From the NCBI GenBank assembly GCA_964598275.1, contig CAZRAZ010000013.1:1-18391 (forward strand): 18,391 nt of DNA, in the 5' to 3' direction. The DNA is from JAHIEZ01 sp964598275. GTDB taxonomy: Bacteria; Patescibacteriota; Microgenomatia; UBA12405. Within the stretch, counting starts at the first letter, position 1; every line of letters starts with the position of its first letter. Positions 1 through 6,499 of this stretch are shown piece by piece. The translations under genes were made by a program, and so were the position numbers. The notes under the pieces were generated by a model. That model had not been told where the DNA came from, did not search any database, and saw nothing but the letters and a program-made list of their open reading frames with translations.

Positions 1-938
1 CCGATGGTGGTGCCAACGGCAGGAATGTCGGGGCCGCCAAGTTGTGAGATGAGATTGTCGTAACGACCGCCACCGGTGATGGAACCAAGCTGTCTGCCCA
101 CCACGGCGGGTAAACCGGCAGGCAGGTTTTTGTCTTCGACGTAGGTTTCAAAAATAGGACCGGTGTAGTAATCAAGGCCGCGGACAAGGGTAGGATCAAA
201 AACGTAGACTGATTTTGGTGTACCGGTTTGATCTATTCGATTGAGAACTTGCTGAAGGTAAGGGTCGGGTTTGGCAGACTTGATTTGTGAGAAAATTTTT
301 TGGATTTGAGAGGAACCAAGGCCCTTGTTTTTGAGTTCTTTTGTTACTCCATTATAGCCTACTTTCTGGAGTTTATCGAGAGATTGAAAGATAAGATTTC
401 GATCCTTTTTAATGCCGGTGTTGTCTAAAATTGACTTTAGGACCTGACGGGAATTAAGCCGAATAGAATATTTTTTGAAGTTAAGTTTTTCTAAAACACG
501 ATAGATGATAGAAATAATTTCAGCATCGTTTAAGGGGGAGATGGGACCGAAGATATCTATATCACATTGTAAAATTTCTCTGTAGCGACCTTTTTGGGGT
601 TTGTCGGCCCGCCAAACCGGTTGAATCTGGTAGCGCTTAAAGGGCAGGGGAATTTCGTTTTGATAGAGAGCCAGAACTTTGGCGGTGGGAACGGTCAGGT
701 CGTAACGGAGACCAATTTGGCGGTTACCCCGGTCCTTGAAGGAATAAACCAGTTTGTCGGCCTCCTGGCCATATTTGCCCATGAGAGTAGAGGCATATTC
801 AAGGGCTGGAGTTTCTAGGGGCAGAAAACCGCTATTTTCAAAAACTTCGACAAGGAGGTTTTTGACATAGTTTCTGACGGCCATGGTTTGGGGAAGAAAA
901 TCCCGAAAACCCTTGAGTGTTTGTGTTTTATTTTTCAT
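1..938 (-). CDS. hisS: Histidyl-tRNA synthetase, class II, C-terminus off window
   Basis: Attaches histidine to tRNA-His in the cytoplasm. I translated the minus strand by hand: 312 codons are open from the ATG at 938 to the window edge. The N-terminus (KTQTLKGFRDFLP) is the usual HisRS opening. Class II motif 2 appears as RYQIQPVWRADKPQKGRYRE, and the HisRS-specific loop as LVRGLDYYTGPIFE. The glycine-rich GGGRYDNL (motif 3 region) lies about 20 residues before the window edge, so the rest of that region and the C-terminal anticodon-binding domain are outside. There is no Shine-Dalgarno; the gene follows tRNA-His with a one-base overlap, the A of the tRNA CCA being the A of ATG. A GTG at 950 in frame, inside the tRNA, is a less likely start. 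Expression is probably set by the attenuator at 1186-1279. Confidence 0.96.
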   Translation of the reverse strand, partial: MKNKTQTLKGFRDFLPQTMAVRNYVKNLLVEVFENSGFLPLETPALEYASTLMGKYGQEADKLVYSFKDRGNRQIGLRYDLTVPTAKVLALYQNEIPLPFKRYQIQPVWRADKPQKGRYREILQCDIDIFGPISPLNDAEIISIIYRVLEKLNFKKYSIRLNSRQVLKSILDNTGIKKDRNLIFQSLDKLQKVGYNGVTKELKNKGLGSSQIQKIFSQIKSAKPDPYLQQVLNRIDQTGTPKSVYVFDPTLVRGLDYYTGPIFETYVEDKNLPAGLPAVVGRQLGSITGGGRYDNLISQLGGPDIPAVGTTI

Positions 939-1015
939 GGGGTGATACACCGGACTTGAACCGGCAACCTCCGCTTTCACAGAGCGGCGCTCTAACCAAT
1001 TGAGCTAGTACCACC
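938..1015 (-). tRNA. tRNA-His (anticodon GTG), with encoded G-1 and CCA
   Basis: Folds as a full cloverleaf on the minus strand. The acceptor stem 1014-1008 (GTGGTAC) pairs with 948-942 (GTATCAC). The D arm is GCTC/GAGC, the anticodon stem CCGCT/AGCGG, with loop CTGTGAA giving anticodon GTG at 980-978. The T arm is GCCGG/CCGGT. The G at 1015 is the extra G-1 typical of tRNA-His and faces the discriminator C at 941. CCA is encoded at 940-938. Its final A is also the first base of the hisS start codon, so tRNA and synthetase gene are physically fused. Both lie downstream of the His-codon leader peptide and its terminator. Confidence 0.97.
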
Positions 1016-1056
1016 AGGTAAATAAATTCTAAATTCGAAATACGAAATTCTAAACA

Positions 1057-1085
1057 AATATAAAACTTCGAAATCAGAAATTCAA
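1057..1085 (-). promoter_or_regulatory. Possible secondary promoter for tRNA-His/hisS
   Basis: On the minus strand TTGAAT (1085-1080) is followed after 17 nt by TATATT (1062-1057), about 42 nt before the tRNA-His 5' end. If real, it would supply tRNA and hisS without passing the attenuator. It lies in an AT-rich stretch of degenerate AAATTC/CGAAAT repeats (1021-1088), where such matches arise easily, so confidence is low. Confidence 0.3.
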
Positions 1086-1099
1086 AATTTATTTTTTCT

Positions 1100-1181
1100 T
1101 AAGGAGTTGTCCCTCACATTCGTTCGGGATTGTGTCCTTAGGCAAATTTTCGTCGTCTTTGACTCGAAAATTCACCTAAGG
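1100..1181. repeat. Two overlapping, mutually exclusive hairpins between attenuator and tRNA-His
   Basis: Hairpin 1 pairs TAAGGA (1100-1105) with TCCTTA (1135-1140), with TCCC/GGGA (1110-1113/1126-1129) nested inside. Hairpin 2 pairs CCTTAGG (1136-1142) with CCTAAGG (1175-1181), then, after a 2x2 internal loop, AATTTTCG (1145-1152) with CGAAAATT (1165-1172). They share 1136-1140, so only one can form at a time. In the minus-strand histidine transcript this lies right after the terminator and ahead of tRNA-His. It may be a second control point, or processing or stability structure. The inner part resembles the CCC-TTC-GGG hairpins at 1360 and 7871. Confidence 0.6.
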
Positions 1182-1185
1182 AAAC

Positions 1186-1208
1186 AAAAAACCCCGCGGT
1201 GGCGGGGT
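1186..1208 (-). terminator. Intrinsic terminator of the histidine attenuator
   Basis: On the minus strand ACCCCGC (1208-1202), loop CACC and GCGGGGT (1197-1191) form a perfect 7-bp GC-rich stem. A run of six T (1191-1186, the first being the last base of the stem) follows at once. It lies 27 nt after the stop codon of the His-rich leader peptide and before tRNA-His-hisS. Its 5' arm can instead pair with GGTGGGG (1232-1226), which makes it conditional. Confidence 0.88.
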
Positions 1209-1266
1209 AATCAAGACAGCACAAGCCCCACCGTTTAAAGTGTGTGACCATGATGGAAGCTGTCTT
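1201..1266 (-). promoter_or_regulatory. Histidine attenuator: protector and antiterminator pairings
   Basis: Three competing pairings are visible in the minus-strand RNA. Protector: AAGACAGC (1266-1259, leader codons 5-8) pairs perfectly with GCTGTCTT (1220-1213) and encloses the antiterminator strand. Antiterminator: GGTGGGG (1232-1226, two bases after the leader stop codon) pairs with CCCCGCC (1207-1201), 7 bp with one G-U, destroying the terminator. Terminator: 1208-1191. Inferred logic: a ribosome stalled at the His codons covers the protector strand, so the antiterminator forms and tRNA-His/hisS are transcribed. A ribosome that reaches the stop codon covers GGTGGGG, so the terminator forms. 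This is the classic design of the enteric his operon leader. Confidence 0.75.
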
Positions 1267-1279
1267 TTCTTGTTTCCAT
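1235..1279 (-). CDS. Histidine leader peptide METRKDSFHHGHTL
   Basis: A 14-codon reading frame on the minus strand runs from ATG at 1279 to TAA at 1237-1235. Codons 9-12 are CAT CAT GGT CAC, so three of four are histidine, encoded just before the terminator of a transcript leading to tRNA-His and hisS. Its role would be to report histidyl-tRNA supply through ribosome stalling, not to act as a protein. There is no Shine-Dalgarno. The promoter places the transcription start on the A of the ATG, so translation should be leaderless. The placement of the stop codon two bases before the antiterminator strand supports the function. It is too short for ordinary gene finders. Confidence 0.8.
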   Translation of the reverse strand: METRKDSFHHGHTL

Positions 1280-1285
1280 GGAAGG

Positions 1286-1314
1286 ATTTTATATTTTTCC
1301 AAGGTGTTTGTCAA
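1286..1314 (-). promoter_or_regulatory. Sigma-70-type promoter of the histidine leader
   Basis: On the minus strand there is a perfect -35 TTGACA (1314-1309), a 17-nt spacer and a -10 TAAAAT (1291-1286, five of six to consensus). Six bases (CCTTCC) then precede ATG at 1279, so the predicted +1 is the A of the leader peptide start codon. Confidence 0.85.
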
Positions 1315-1359
1315 TTATCTTGCTTGTGACACCGCCGAGGAATCAGATCGTCACACCGT

Positions 1360-1411
1360 CCGGGGAGTCCCTTCGGGTCACCCCGGAGGAGTGACTCACC
1401 TCCGGAGGTGA
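1360..1411. terminator. GC-rich hairpin plus 16-bp palindrome downstream of the 1418 gene
   Basis: CCGGGG-agt-CCC-ttc-GGG-tca-CCCCGG (1360-1386) forms a long stem with a small internal loop. TCACCTCCGGAGGTGA (1396-1411) is a perfect palindrome. Read on the + strand, the palindrome is followed by TTTTTT (1414-1419). Read on the minus strand, as needed for the 1418-2602 operon, there is no clear U-tract after the hairpins. Their position just after the minus-strand stop codon still suggests transcript-end structures. The first hairpin has the same plan as the two at 7871-7965. Confidence 0.5.
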
Positions 1412-1417
1412 ACTTTT

Positions 1418-2143
1418 TTATGATTCCGGAGTGGGGGAAGGACTGGGGGATTCGAGCTTGATGATCTGGTGGGCATAGTAAGTTTTGGAATTAGTTTGTG
1501 TAGGAGAGAAAATAACGATGAGAGTTTGGCCGTTTTCGAGTTGATCCAACTTGATATTGGTTTTATCCTTCTTTATTATTTTTGTTTTGGAGTCGGTTTT
1601 AATCTGATATTGATTGTCTTTGTTTTGATTGGGGATGAGGACAAAGACAGAAGCTTCTTGGGAGATGTCAACAATTTTGCCGACAATAGTGTGTTTTTTT
1701 TCAAGGAGGGTGGCGGCGGGGACAATAATTAATCTTTTAGTTTCTAAAACTTGAGATTCGTTTAGAAAACCCATGGCTAAAACTGCTTGATCGACACTAA
1801 TTTTGTCAAGACCGGTTTTGTTTCTTTTGGAATCGATAAAAACAGTGTCAACATCAACTTGAAGCCGGAACTGCTGATTGTTGTAACTGATGGTAATGTT
1901 GTTGCCGTCGATGCTTTGGATAGTGCCAATAAAGGCTTTTTTGCCGGTGAGAGTAGAGGTGATCTCGGCCAGTTTTTCTTTGACTTTTTGCTGAACAACC
2001 TCTCTGATTTTTTGAATATCTTCGTTTTGGCTATTGGCTGATTGCTCCGGAGTGGGAGTGTTGGTGACTACAGAGAGGGCTTGAGTTTGTTTGACAAGAT
2101 TGGAATTAATAAAAATTAAAAGAAGAAAAATTATAGTTAACAT
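1418..2143 (-). CDS. Secreted protein with DUF5666-like repeats
   Basis: 241 residues. Residues 1-22 are a hydrophobic N-terminus (MLTIIFLLLIFINSNLV) that fits a signal peptide or membrane anchor. A Thr/Pro/Ser linker and a Lys/Glu-rich helix (to about residue 62) follow. Then come two copies of a small beta-barrel pattern: GTIQSIDGNNITISYNNQQ at about 73-91 and GKIVDISQEASVFVLIPN at about 155-172. This G-x-I-x-x-I...ITV pattern resembles DUF5666 domains; function is unknown. The tail is Pro/Ser-rich (SPSPSPTPES). ATG follows the TAA of the upstream gene with no gap, so the two are co-transcribed and probably translationally coupled. Likely extracytoplasmic. Confidence 0.75.
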   Translation of the reverse strand: MLTIIFLLLIFINSNLVKQTQALSVVTNTPTPEQSANSQNEDIQKIREVVQQKVKEKLAEITSTLTGKKAFIGTIQSIDGNNITISYNNQQFRLQVDVDTVFIDSKRNKTGLDKISVDQAVLAMGFLNESQVLETKRLIIVPAATLLEKKHTIVGKIVDISQEASVFVLIPNQNKDNQYQIKTDSKTKIIKKDKTNIKLDQLENGQTLIVIFSPTQTNSKTYYAHQIIKLESPSPSPTPES

Positions 2144-2602
2144 TTATATTTTGGCAGTAGAATAGGTAATAATAATCTCTAGATCGGATTGATTTTGTTC
2201 CGAATCGATAGCTGAAATTTGGATAATATTAAAGCCACTTTCCAAATCGACTTTGATGTTAAATTGACCATTGTCGTTGGTCTCTCCAAGATAGGAATTG
2301 ATGGGAGTATTGATAACAATGGCGCTTTTGGGGTTGGCAGAGCCAGTAATTTCAATTTTTGAATTGTCGACGATGTCGTAGTTTGAGGGACTGGTGAGGT
2401 TTAAAATAGATTCTTGATTTTGATCGGAGTCAGACGGTTCTGAATTTTCAGGGTTGTTGTTTGATGGAGGCGGGGTAGTAGAATTGTTCTGGTTGACAAC
2501 AGGATTGGTTTTTTGGTTGCTTTTGAGCGAATGATAAGTATTGGTGATGCCAAAACCGAGAATTGAACCCAAAATTATAGCAATAAGATATTCTTTGATC
2601 AT
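2144..2602 (-). CDS. Membrane-anchored protein with one Ig-like (glucodextranase-B-like) domain
   Basis: 152 residues when started at ATG 2602 (MIKEYLIAIILGSILGFG). The frame stays open upstream to 2782, but that part overlaps the divergent gene at 2655 and its promoter, so the longer start is unlikely. Residues 3-20 form one membrane segment. A low-complexity Asn/Pro/Ser/Gln linker runs to about 75. The rest is an all-beta domain with the pattern LTSPSNYDIVDNSKIEITGS...G.TNDNGQFNIKVDL..G.N.I.I.A.D, typical of bacterial Ig-like adhesion domains placed outside the membrane. First gene of a two-gene operon with the 1418 gene. Its -10 (TATCAT) lies 7 nt before the ATG. Confidence 0.72.
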   Translation of the reverse strand: MIKEYLIAIILGSILGFGITNTYHSLKSNQKTNPVVNQNNSTTPPPSNNNPENSEPSDSDQNQESILNLTSPSNYDIVDNSKIEITGSANPKSAIVINTPINSYLGETNDNGQFNIKVDLESGFNIIQISAIDSEQNQSDLEIIITYSTAKI

Positions 2603-2609
2603 TTTCCAA

Positions 2610-2618
2610 ATGATACCA
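2610..2618 (-). promoter_or_regulatory. Extended -10 promoter, leaderless, for the 2144-2602 gene
   Basis: TGgTATCAT on the minus strand (2618-2610), then 7 nt to ATG at 2602. No convincing -35 is seen, which is usual for extended -10 promoters. It supports the shorter start. Confidence 0.6.
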
Positions 2619-2640
2619 TAGCCAGTCAAAAATAAAATGA

Positions 2641-2649
2641 TGTTAAAAT
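2641..2649 (+). promoter_or_regulatory. Extended -10 promoter, leaderless, for the 2655 gene
   Basis: TGtTAAAAT (2641-2649), then 5 nt to ATG at 2655. It is divergent from the promoter at 2618-2610, and no Shine-Dalgarno fits between -10 and ATG. It would also drive dnaB. Confidence 0.6.
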
Positions 2650-2654
2650 AGTCT

Positions 2655-3227
2655 ATGAAAATTAGACAAGTTGGTGAAAATTCGGTTTGGTTATTGGCAA
2701 AGGACGAGAAAGTACTGATTGATCCGACGGCAGAGCTGATTGAGGACAAAAAATACGAATCAAGAATTATACTTTTTAGCAAACAGAAATTGAATTTTTT
2801 GGGATTAGATAGTCAGAGAGTAGTGGTTGCCGGTCCAGGGGAATATGAAGTTGGCGGAGTGGATATAAGCGGCTATGACAATAATGGTGAGAGCGCGGTT
2901 TATTTATTAAATATTGAGGGAGTGACGGTGGTGGTCGTGGCGGCAGGCAAGGAGAAATTGGGGGAGAAAATGATAGAAAGGATAAAAGGAGTGGACGTGA
3001 TGATAATAATAAGCAAGGGGGAGGAGGGAGTAGAGATAAAATCTTTATTATCGACAGCAAAAAAATGGGGAGTTAATTATTTTTTGCCGGTGGGAATGAA
3101 GGAGGAAGAGATGAAAACTTTGCTGGATGAAGTTGATAGGGAAGACGGTCAAAAAGAAAAAGAGTTGATAGTTGAAAAGGATAATTTGCCGGATGGGATG
3201 AAAGTGGTTTTGTTGGGAGGTAAGTAG
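2655..3227 (+). CDS. Degenerate metallo-beta-lactamase-fold protein (COG2220-like), no histidines
   Basis: 190 residues, cytoplasmic. The opening MKIRQVGENSVWLL...VLIDP matches the first strands of UlaG/COG2220 metal-dependent hydrolases, and AGPGEYEVGGVDISGY (about 59-74) is a characteristic loop of that group. The metal-binding HxHxDH motif is absent where it should follow strand 4 (IILFSKQKLNF), and the whole protein contains no histidine. It is therefore probably not an active zinc hydrolase. Family membership is inferred from a few segments; a structural or binding role is possible. Next gene dnaB starts 2 nt after its stop, so the two form an operon. Confidence 0.6.
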   Translation: MKIRQVGENSVWLLAKDEKVLIDPTAELIEDKKYESRIILFSKQKLNFLGLDSQRVVVAGPGEYEVGGVDISGYDNNGESAVYLLNIEGVTVVVVAAGKEKLGEKMIERIKGVDVMIIISKGEEGVEIKSLLSTAKKWGVNYFLPVGMKEEEMKTLLDEVDREDGQKEKELIVEKDNLPDGMKVVLLGGK

Positions 3228-3229
3228 TT

Positions 3230-5812
3230 ATGGCCGATTTGGGGAGGATGCCGCCAAGTTCTAAAGAAGCCGAGCTGTCGATAGTGGGAGCGATTTTGAT
3301 TGATAACGATGCGATGGTGTTGGTGTCGGAGTTTTTGAGGCCGGAACATTTTTATGATGATAAGTATGCTAGGGTTTATGAGGCGATGATGGATTTGTAC
3401 GAAAAAAGATCGCCGATTGATATGGTGACGGTGGCGGAAAGATTGAAAGAAAACAAGACGTTGACAAAGGTAGGCGGGAGGGGATTTTTAAGTAAACTGG
3501 CAAATGAGGTGCCGACGGCGGCTAACGCGGAGTCCTATGGCAGAATTGTTAAGGCTTTGTCGGCCAAAAGGGAACTAATTTCAGCGGCGGCCAGAATTAC
3601 AGAAAAGGCCTTTGACGAGTCCTTGGCTTCGGAGGAATTACTGGATTTGGCAGAGCAGGAAGTATACACCTTGTCGCAGAAACACTTAAAGAGTGTGCCA
3701 ACTTCGTTGCGGGAGGTGTTAACAGCCAGTTTTGATCGTTTGGATGAGTTACAGAAGAGGGGAAGCGGACTGCGGGGACTGCCAACCGGATTTGCTAACT
3801 TGGATCGGGCTTTGGCGGGGATGCAGGATAGTAATTTGATTGTTTTGGCGTCCAGACCGGGAGTGGGCAAGACGGCTTTTAGTTTAAATATAGCGCGTCA
3901 TGTGGCGGTGGAAGAAAAATTACCAACTTGTATATTTTCTTTGGAAATGAGCAAGGAAGAATTGGTGGATAGGTTATTGGTTAGGCAGGGTTTGATTGAT
4001 GCCTGGAAATTAAAGACAGGACAATTGTCGGACAGTGATTTTTCCTCTTTGTCGGAAGCGATGGGAGTATTGGCGGAGGCGCCGCTTTATATTGATGATG
4101 CTCCGGGATTGACGGTGACGGAGCTGCGAACCAAGGCAAGAAGATTGCAGGTGGATAAGGGAATCAGATTTATTGTGGTTGATTATTTACAATTGATGCA
4201 TGGAATGAGTCGGGACAATCGGGTGCAGGAGGTGTCGGAAATTTCGCAAGGTTTGAAAAATTTGGCCAGGGAATTGCGTTTGCCGATCCTGGCGGCGGCT
4301 CAATTGTCGCGGGCGATGGAAACCAGGGGCGGCAGACCAAGGTTGTCGGATTTACGCGAGAGCGGCTGTCTTTTGGGGGATAGTTTGATTACTTTGGTTG
4401 ATGGTAGTCAGGTGGCGATAGAGGACTTGGTAAATAAAAAAGGCTTAAAGGTTTTAGCTTTGGATAAAAATTGGAAAATGATATTGGTTAAAGCGAGCAG
4501 AGTGTTTTGTAGTGGTAAAAAGCAAGTTTTTGAATTGAATTTAAAAAGTGGAAAGAAAATCATAACTTCAGCTAATCATAAGTTTAGAGTTTGGGAGAAT
4601 TGGCGGAGGTTGGATGAACTTAAGGTAGGCGATCGGTTGGCGGTGCCAAGAATAACCAGGTTGAAAGGAGATAAAAAAATTAATAATTCTCGTTTGATTT
4701 TGTTAGCTCATTTAATTGGTGATGGTTGTTACTTGTCTAGACAGCCTTTACATTACACCAATTCGGAAATGGAATTGATTAAAATAGTAGAAATGGCGGC
4801 CGTGAGTCAGTTTGAGGTAAAGCCAAGATTGGTAAAACAAAAAAATTGGTTTCATTTGTATTTGTCAGCCAAGGAAAAATTGGCCAGAGGAAGAAGAAAT
4901 CCGATTGTGGCTTGGTTGGATGAGGAACTTAAGATAATGAATCAAAGATCGGGAGAAAAAGTAGTGCCGGAGTTGGTGTTTGGTCTAGATGAAAAACAGA
5001 TAGCTTTGTTTTTGTGCCATCTATGGGCAACTGATGGTTGTGTGTATGTAAAAAGGGAGGGCAAAAAAGGACCTTTGGTGAGAGTTTATTATGCGTCTAA
5101 GAGTGAAAGGTTAGTAAGACAGGTGGCTAGTTTGCTTTTAAGATTGGGAATATTATCAAAGATTGGGTTTTCTCAAAAAGGAGATTATGCCAGGACTTGG
5201 CAGGTTCATGTACAAGGAAAGATTGGTCAGGAACGATTTTTATTCAAGATTGGTGGAGTGGGTAAGAAGGCAATATTGGTTGAAAAAGCCTTAAAGGTTT
5301 TGTCGAAGATTGAGTCTAATCCTAATAATGACGTGGTGCCAAAAGAGGTTTGGCAGATGGTTGAAATGGAGAGGAAAAGATTGGGATGGAGCACTCGAGA
5401 GTTTCATCGAAAAATGGGATGGGCTTATAGTGGGACACAAAGACATGATAATGGGGTAAGCAGAAAGAGGTTGGGAAAAATAGTAAAAGTTTTGGGTTCA
5501 AAAGAGCTGTTGATTTTAGCTGATTCTGGGGTGTTTTGGGATGAGGTCAAATCGATTAAAAAATTGGGGGTGGAGAAAGTTTATGATATGACGGTGCCGG
5601 AGTTAAGTAATTTTGTGGCTAACGATATTATTGTTCATAATAGCATAGAACAAGATGCGGACGTGGTGATGTTTTTGCATCGGGAGGATGAAGAAGCAAG
5701 AGAGATGGTGACTTGTAGCATAGAGAAACATCGAAATGGTCCGACGGGCAGTTTTAATCTGTACTTTAATGGCAAACAGGTTAGCTTTTTTGATGTAGAA
5801 AAGAAAGAGTAG
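3230..5812 (+). CDS. dnaB: Replicative DNA helicase DnaB, with an intein
   Basis: Unwinds DNA at the replication fork as a ring hexamer using ATP. The 860-residue precursor is 435 residues after splicing, the usual DnaB size. N-terminal domain: SSKEAELSIVGAILIDNDAM. RecA-type helicase core: Walker A SRPGVGKT (208-215), FSLEMSKEEL, Walker B FIVVDYLQLM (around 318), and RLSDLRESG just before the intein. After the intein come SIEQDADVVMFLHRE and the conserved KHRNGPTG near the C-terminus. Start: a strong Shine-Dalgarno GGGAGGT lies about 9 nt before ATG 3230. The end overlaps the convergent Nudix gene by 32 bp. Confidence 0.97.
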   Translation: MADLGRMPPSSKEAELSIVGAILIDNDAMVLVSEFLRPEHFYDDKYARVYEAMMDLYEKRSPIDMVTVAERLKENKTLTKVGGRGFLSKLANEVPTAANAESYGRIVKALSAKRELISAAARITEKAFDESLASEELLDLAEQEVYTLSQKHLKSVPTSLREVLTASFDRLDELQKRGSGLRGLPTGFANLDRALAGMQDSNLIVLASRPGVGKTAFSLNIARHVAVEEKLPTCIFSLEMSKEELVDRLLVRQGLIDAWKLKTGQLSDSDFSSLSEAMGVLAEAPLYIDDAPGLTVTELRTKARRLQVDKGIRFIVVDYLQLMHGMSRDNRVQEVSEISQGLKNLARELRLPILAAAQLSRAMETRGGRPRLSDLRESGCLLGDSLITLVDGSQVAIEDLVNKKGLKVLALDKNWKMILVKASRVFCSGKKQVFELNLKSGKKIITSANHKFRVWENWRRLDELKVGDRLAVPRITRLKGDKKINNSRLILLAHLIGDGCYLSRQPLHYTNSEMELIKIVEMAAVSQFEVKPRLVKQKNWFHLYLSAKEKLARGRRNPIVAWLDEELKIMNQRSGEKVVPELVFGLDEKQIALFLCHLWATDGCVYVKREGKKGPLVRVYYASKSERLVRQVASLLLRLGILSKIGFSQKGDYARTWQVHVQGKIGQERFLFKIGGVGKKAILVEKALKVLSKIESNPNNDVVPKEVWQMVEMERKRLGWSTREFHRKMGWAYSGTQRHDNGVSRKRLGKIVKVLGSKELLILADSGVFWDEVKSIKKLGVEKVYDMTVPELSNFVANDIIVHNSIEQDADVVMFLHREDEEAREMVTCSIEKHRNGPTGSFNLYFNGKQVSFFDVEKKE
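4367..5641 (+). mobile_element. DnaB intein with LAGLIDADG homing endonuclease, 425 residues
   Basis: Residues 380-804 of the precursor. It starts with Cys380 after RESG (CLLGDSLITLVDG) and ends VYDMTVPELSNFVANDIIVHN, with Ser805 as the +1 residue, giving complete splicing chemistry (Cys1, block B His in SANHKF, terminal His-Asn, Ser+1). Two LAGLIDADG motifs are visible, LLAHLIGDG and FLCHLWATDG, each with its acidic residue, so the endonuclease may be active. Near the C-terminal end is a helix-turn-helix-like segment (WSTREFHRKMGWAYSG). It sits at the same site (RESG/SIEQD) as the Synechocystis Ssp DnaB intein, with similar ends. Confidence 0.95.
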
Positions 5813-6326
5813 AAGGGTAAAAAATTTTTACGAGTTTGGGTAAATCTTCTTTGGTTTTTTCACCATTGGCGATTCGTTTGAAAAGCGCTTTGGGGGTTAG
5901 CCAAAAATATTCGATGAAATCATTTTTATTGTAATCGGGGGTTTTGTCCATTTTTATTTCATAGACATTCATAAAAGCAGAAACCATGTTTTCTTGAGGA
6001 GTTAAGTGGCCAAGCAGGTGAACTTTAGTTTTGTCGGTATTTATGTTTAATTCTTCTTGACTTTCGCGCTTGAGGGCGTCTTGATAACTTTCACCGCTTT
6101 CGACATGACCACCTATGCTCATATCCAGACACAAAGGGAAATTTCTTTTATTGGAGGTTCGACGGGGGATCCAAATTTCTCCTTTCGAGTTTATGATAAA
6201 GACATTAATTACCCGAAAATTAGACAGGTTTTTGGTATAAATTTCGGATCGTCTTTTTTTACCAATGACGTTGTCGTTTTGGTCGACAAGGTCTAAAAAT
6301 TCGTCAGATGGAGGATGAAATGTCAT
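5781..6326 (-). CDS. Nudix hydrolase, IPP-isomerase-like
   Basis: 181 residues from ATG 6326. The frame also allows TTG at 6350, but the family usually begins close to (L)DLVDxNDNVIG, which here is residues 11-22. The Nudix box is complete: G73-x5-E79-x7-RESQEELNI, with the catalytic acidic residues E88, E91 and E92. The N-terminus and the RxxRxIYTKNLSNFRVINVF region resemble isopentenyl-diphosphate isomerase/YfcD-type Nudix proteins. Function is probably hydrolysis of a nucleoside-diphosphate-linked substrate; the substrate cannot be told. The 3' end overlaps dnaB convergently by 32 bp, so the two transcripts are antisense at their ends. No promoter of the type seen elsewhere in the window was found. 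Confidence 0.85.
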   Translation of the reverse strand: MTFHPPSDEFLDLVDQNDNVIGKKRRSEIYTKNLSNFRVINVFIINSKGEIWIPRRTSNKRNFPLCLDMSIGGHVESGESYQDALKRESQEELNINTDKTKVHLLGHLTPQENMVSAFMNVYEIKMDKTPDYNKNDFIEYFWLTPKALFKRIANGEKTKEDLPKLVKIFYPSTLSFLHQKS

Positions 6327-6378
6327 TTTTGGTGCTCTGTTTACGAACAACTTCGAACTATTTTCAAACAGCAGGCTC

Positions 6379-6437
6379 GGGGCTAACGCCCCTCGCCACG
6401 CTCCGGCGCGGCTGACGCCGCACCTCCGCTATTTTTT
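6379..6437. terminator. GC-rich hairpin pair between Nudix and Fic genes
   Basis: GGGGC-taac-GCCCC (6379-6392) and GCGGC-tgac-GCCGC (6408-6421) are two perfect 5-bp stems with four-base loops in an unusually GC-rich patch. A T-run (6432-6437) follows on the + strand. The only gene that ends towards it is the minus-strand Fic gene, so it is probably its 3' end, although no U-tract is seen on that strand. A weaker AT-rich hairpin AATATCT/AGATATT lies at about 6452-6475. Confidence 0.4.
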
Positions 6438-6499
6438 GCGCGCGCGTTTTAAATATCTACCCTTAGCAGATATTTTATTCATCTCTATTTTATCAAAAA

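Noticed and set aside
1396..1419. Plus-strand terminator (palindrome followed by TTTTTT)
   Set aside because: No plus-strand gene lies upstream of it, so it is treated as part of the minus-strand operon 3' end.
1777..2041. Short frames opposite the 1418 gene, and similar frames opposite hisS, gyrA and dnaB
   Set aside because: They are antisense shadows: no start signals, low-complexity composition, and the opposite frames carry recognisable proteins.
2603..2782. Longer start for the 2144 gene (212 residues)
   Set aside because: The extra 60 residues overlap the divergent gene and its promoter; a -10 lies 7 nt before ATG 2602, and the shorter protein starts with a normal membrane anchor.
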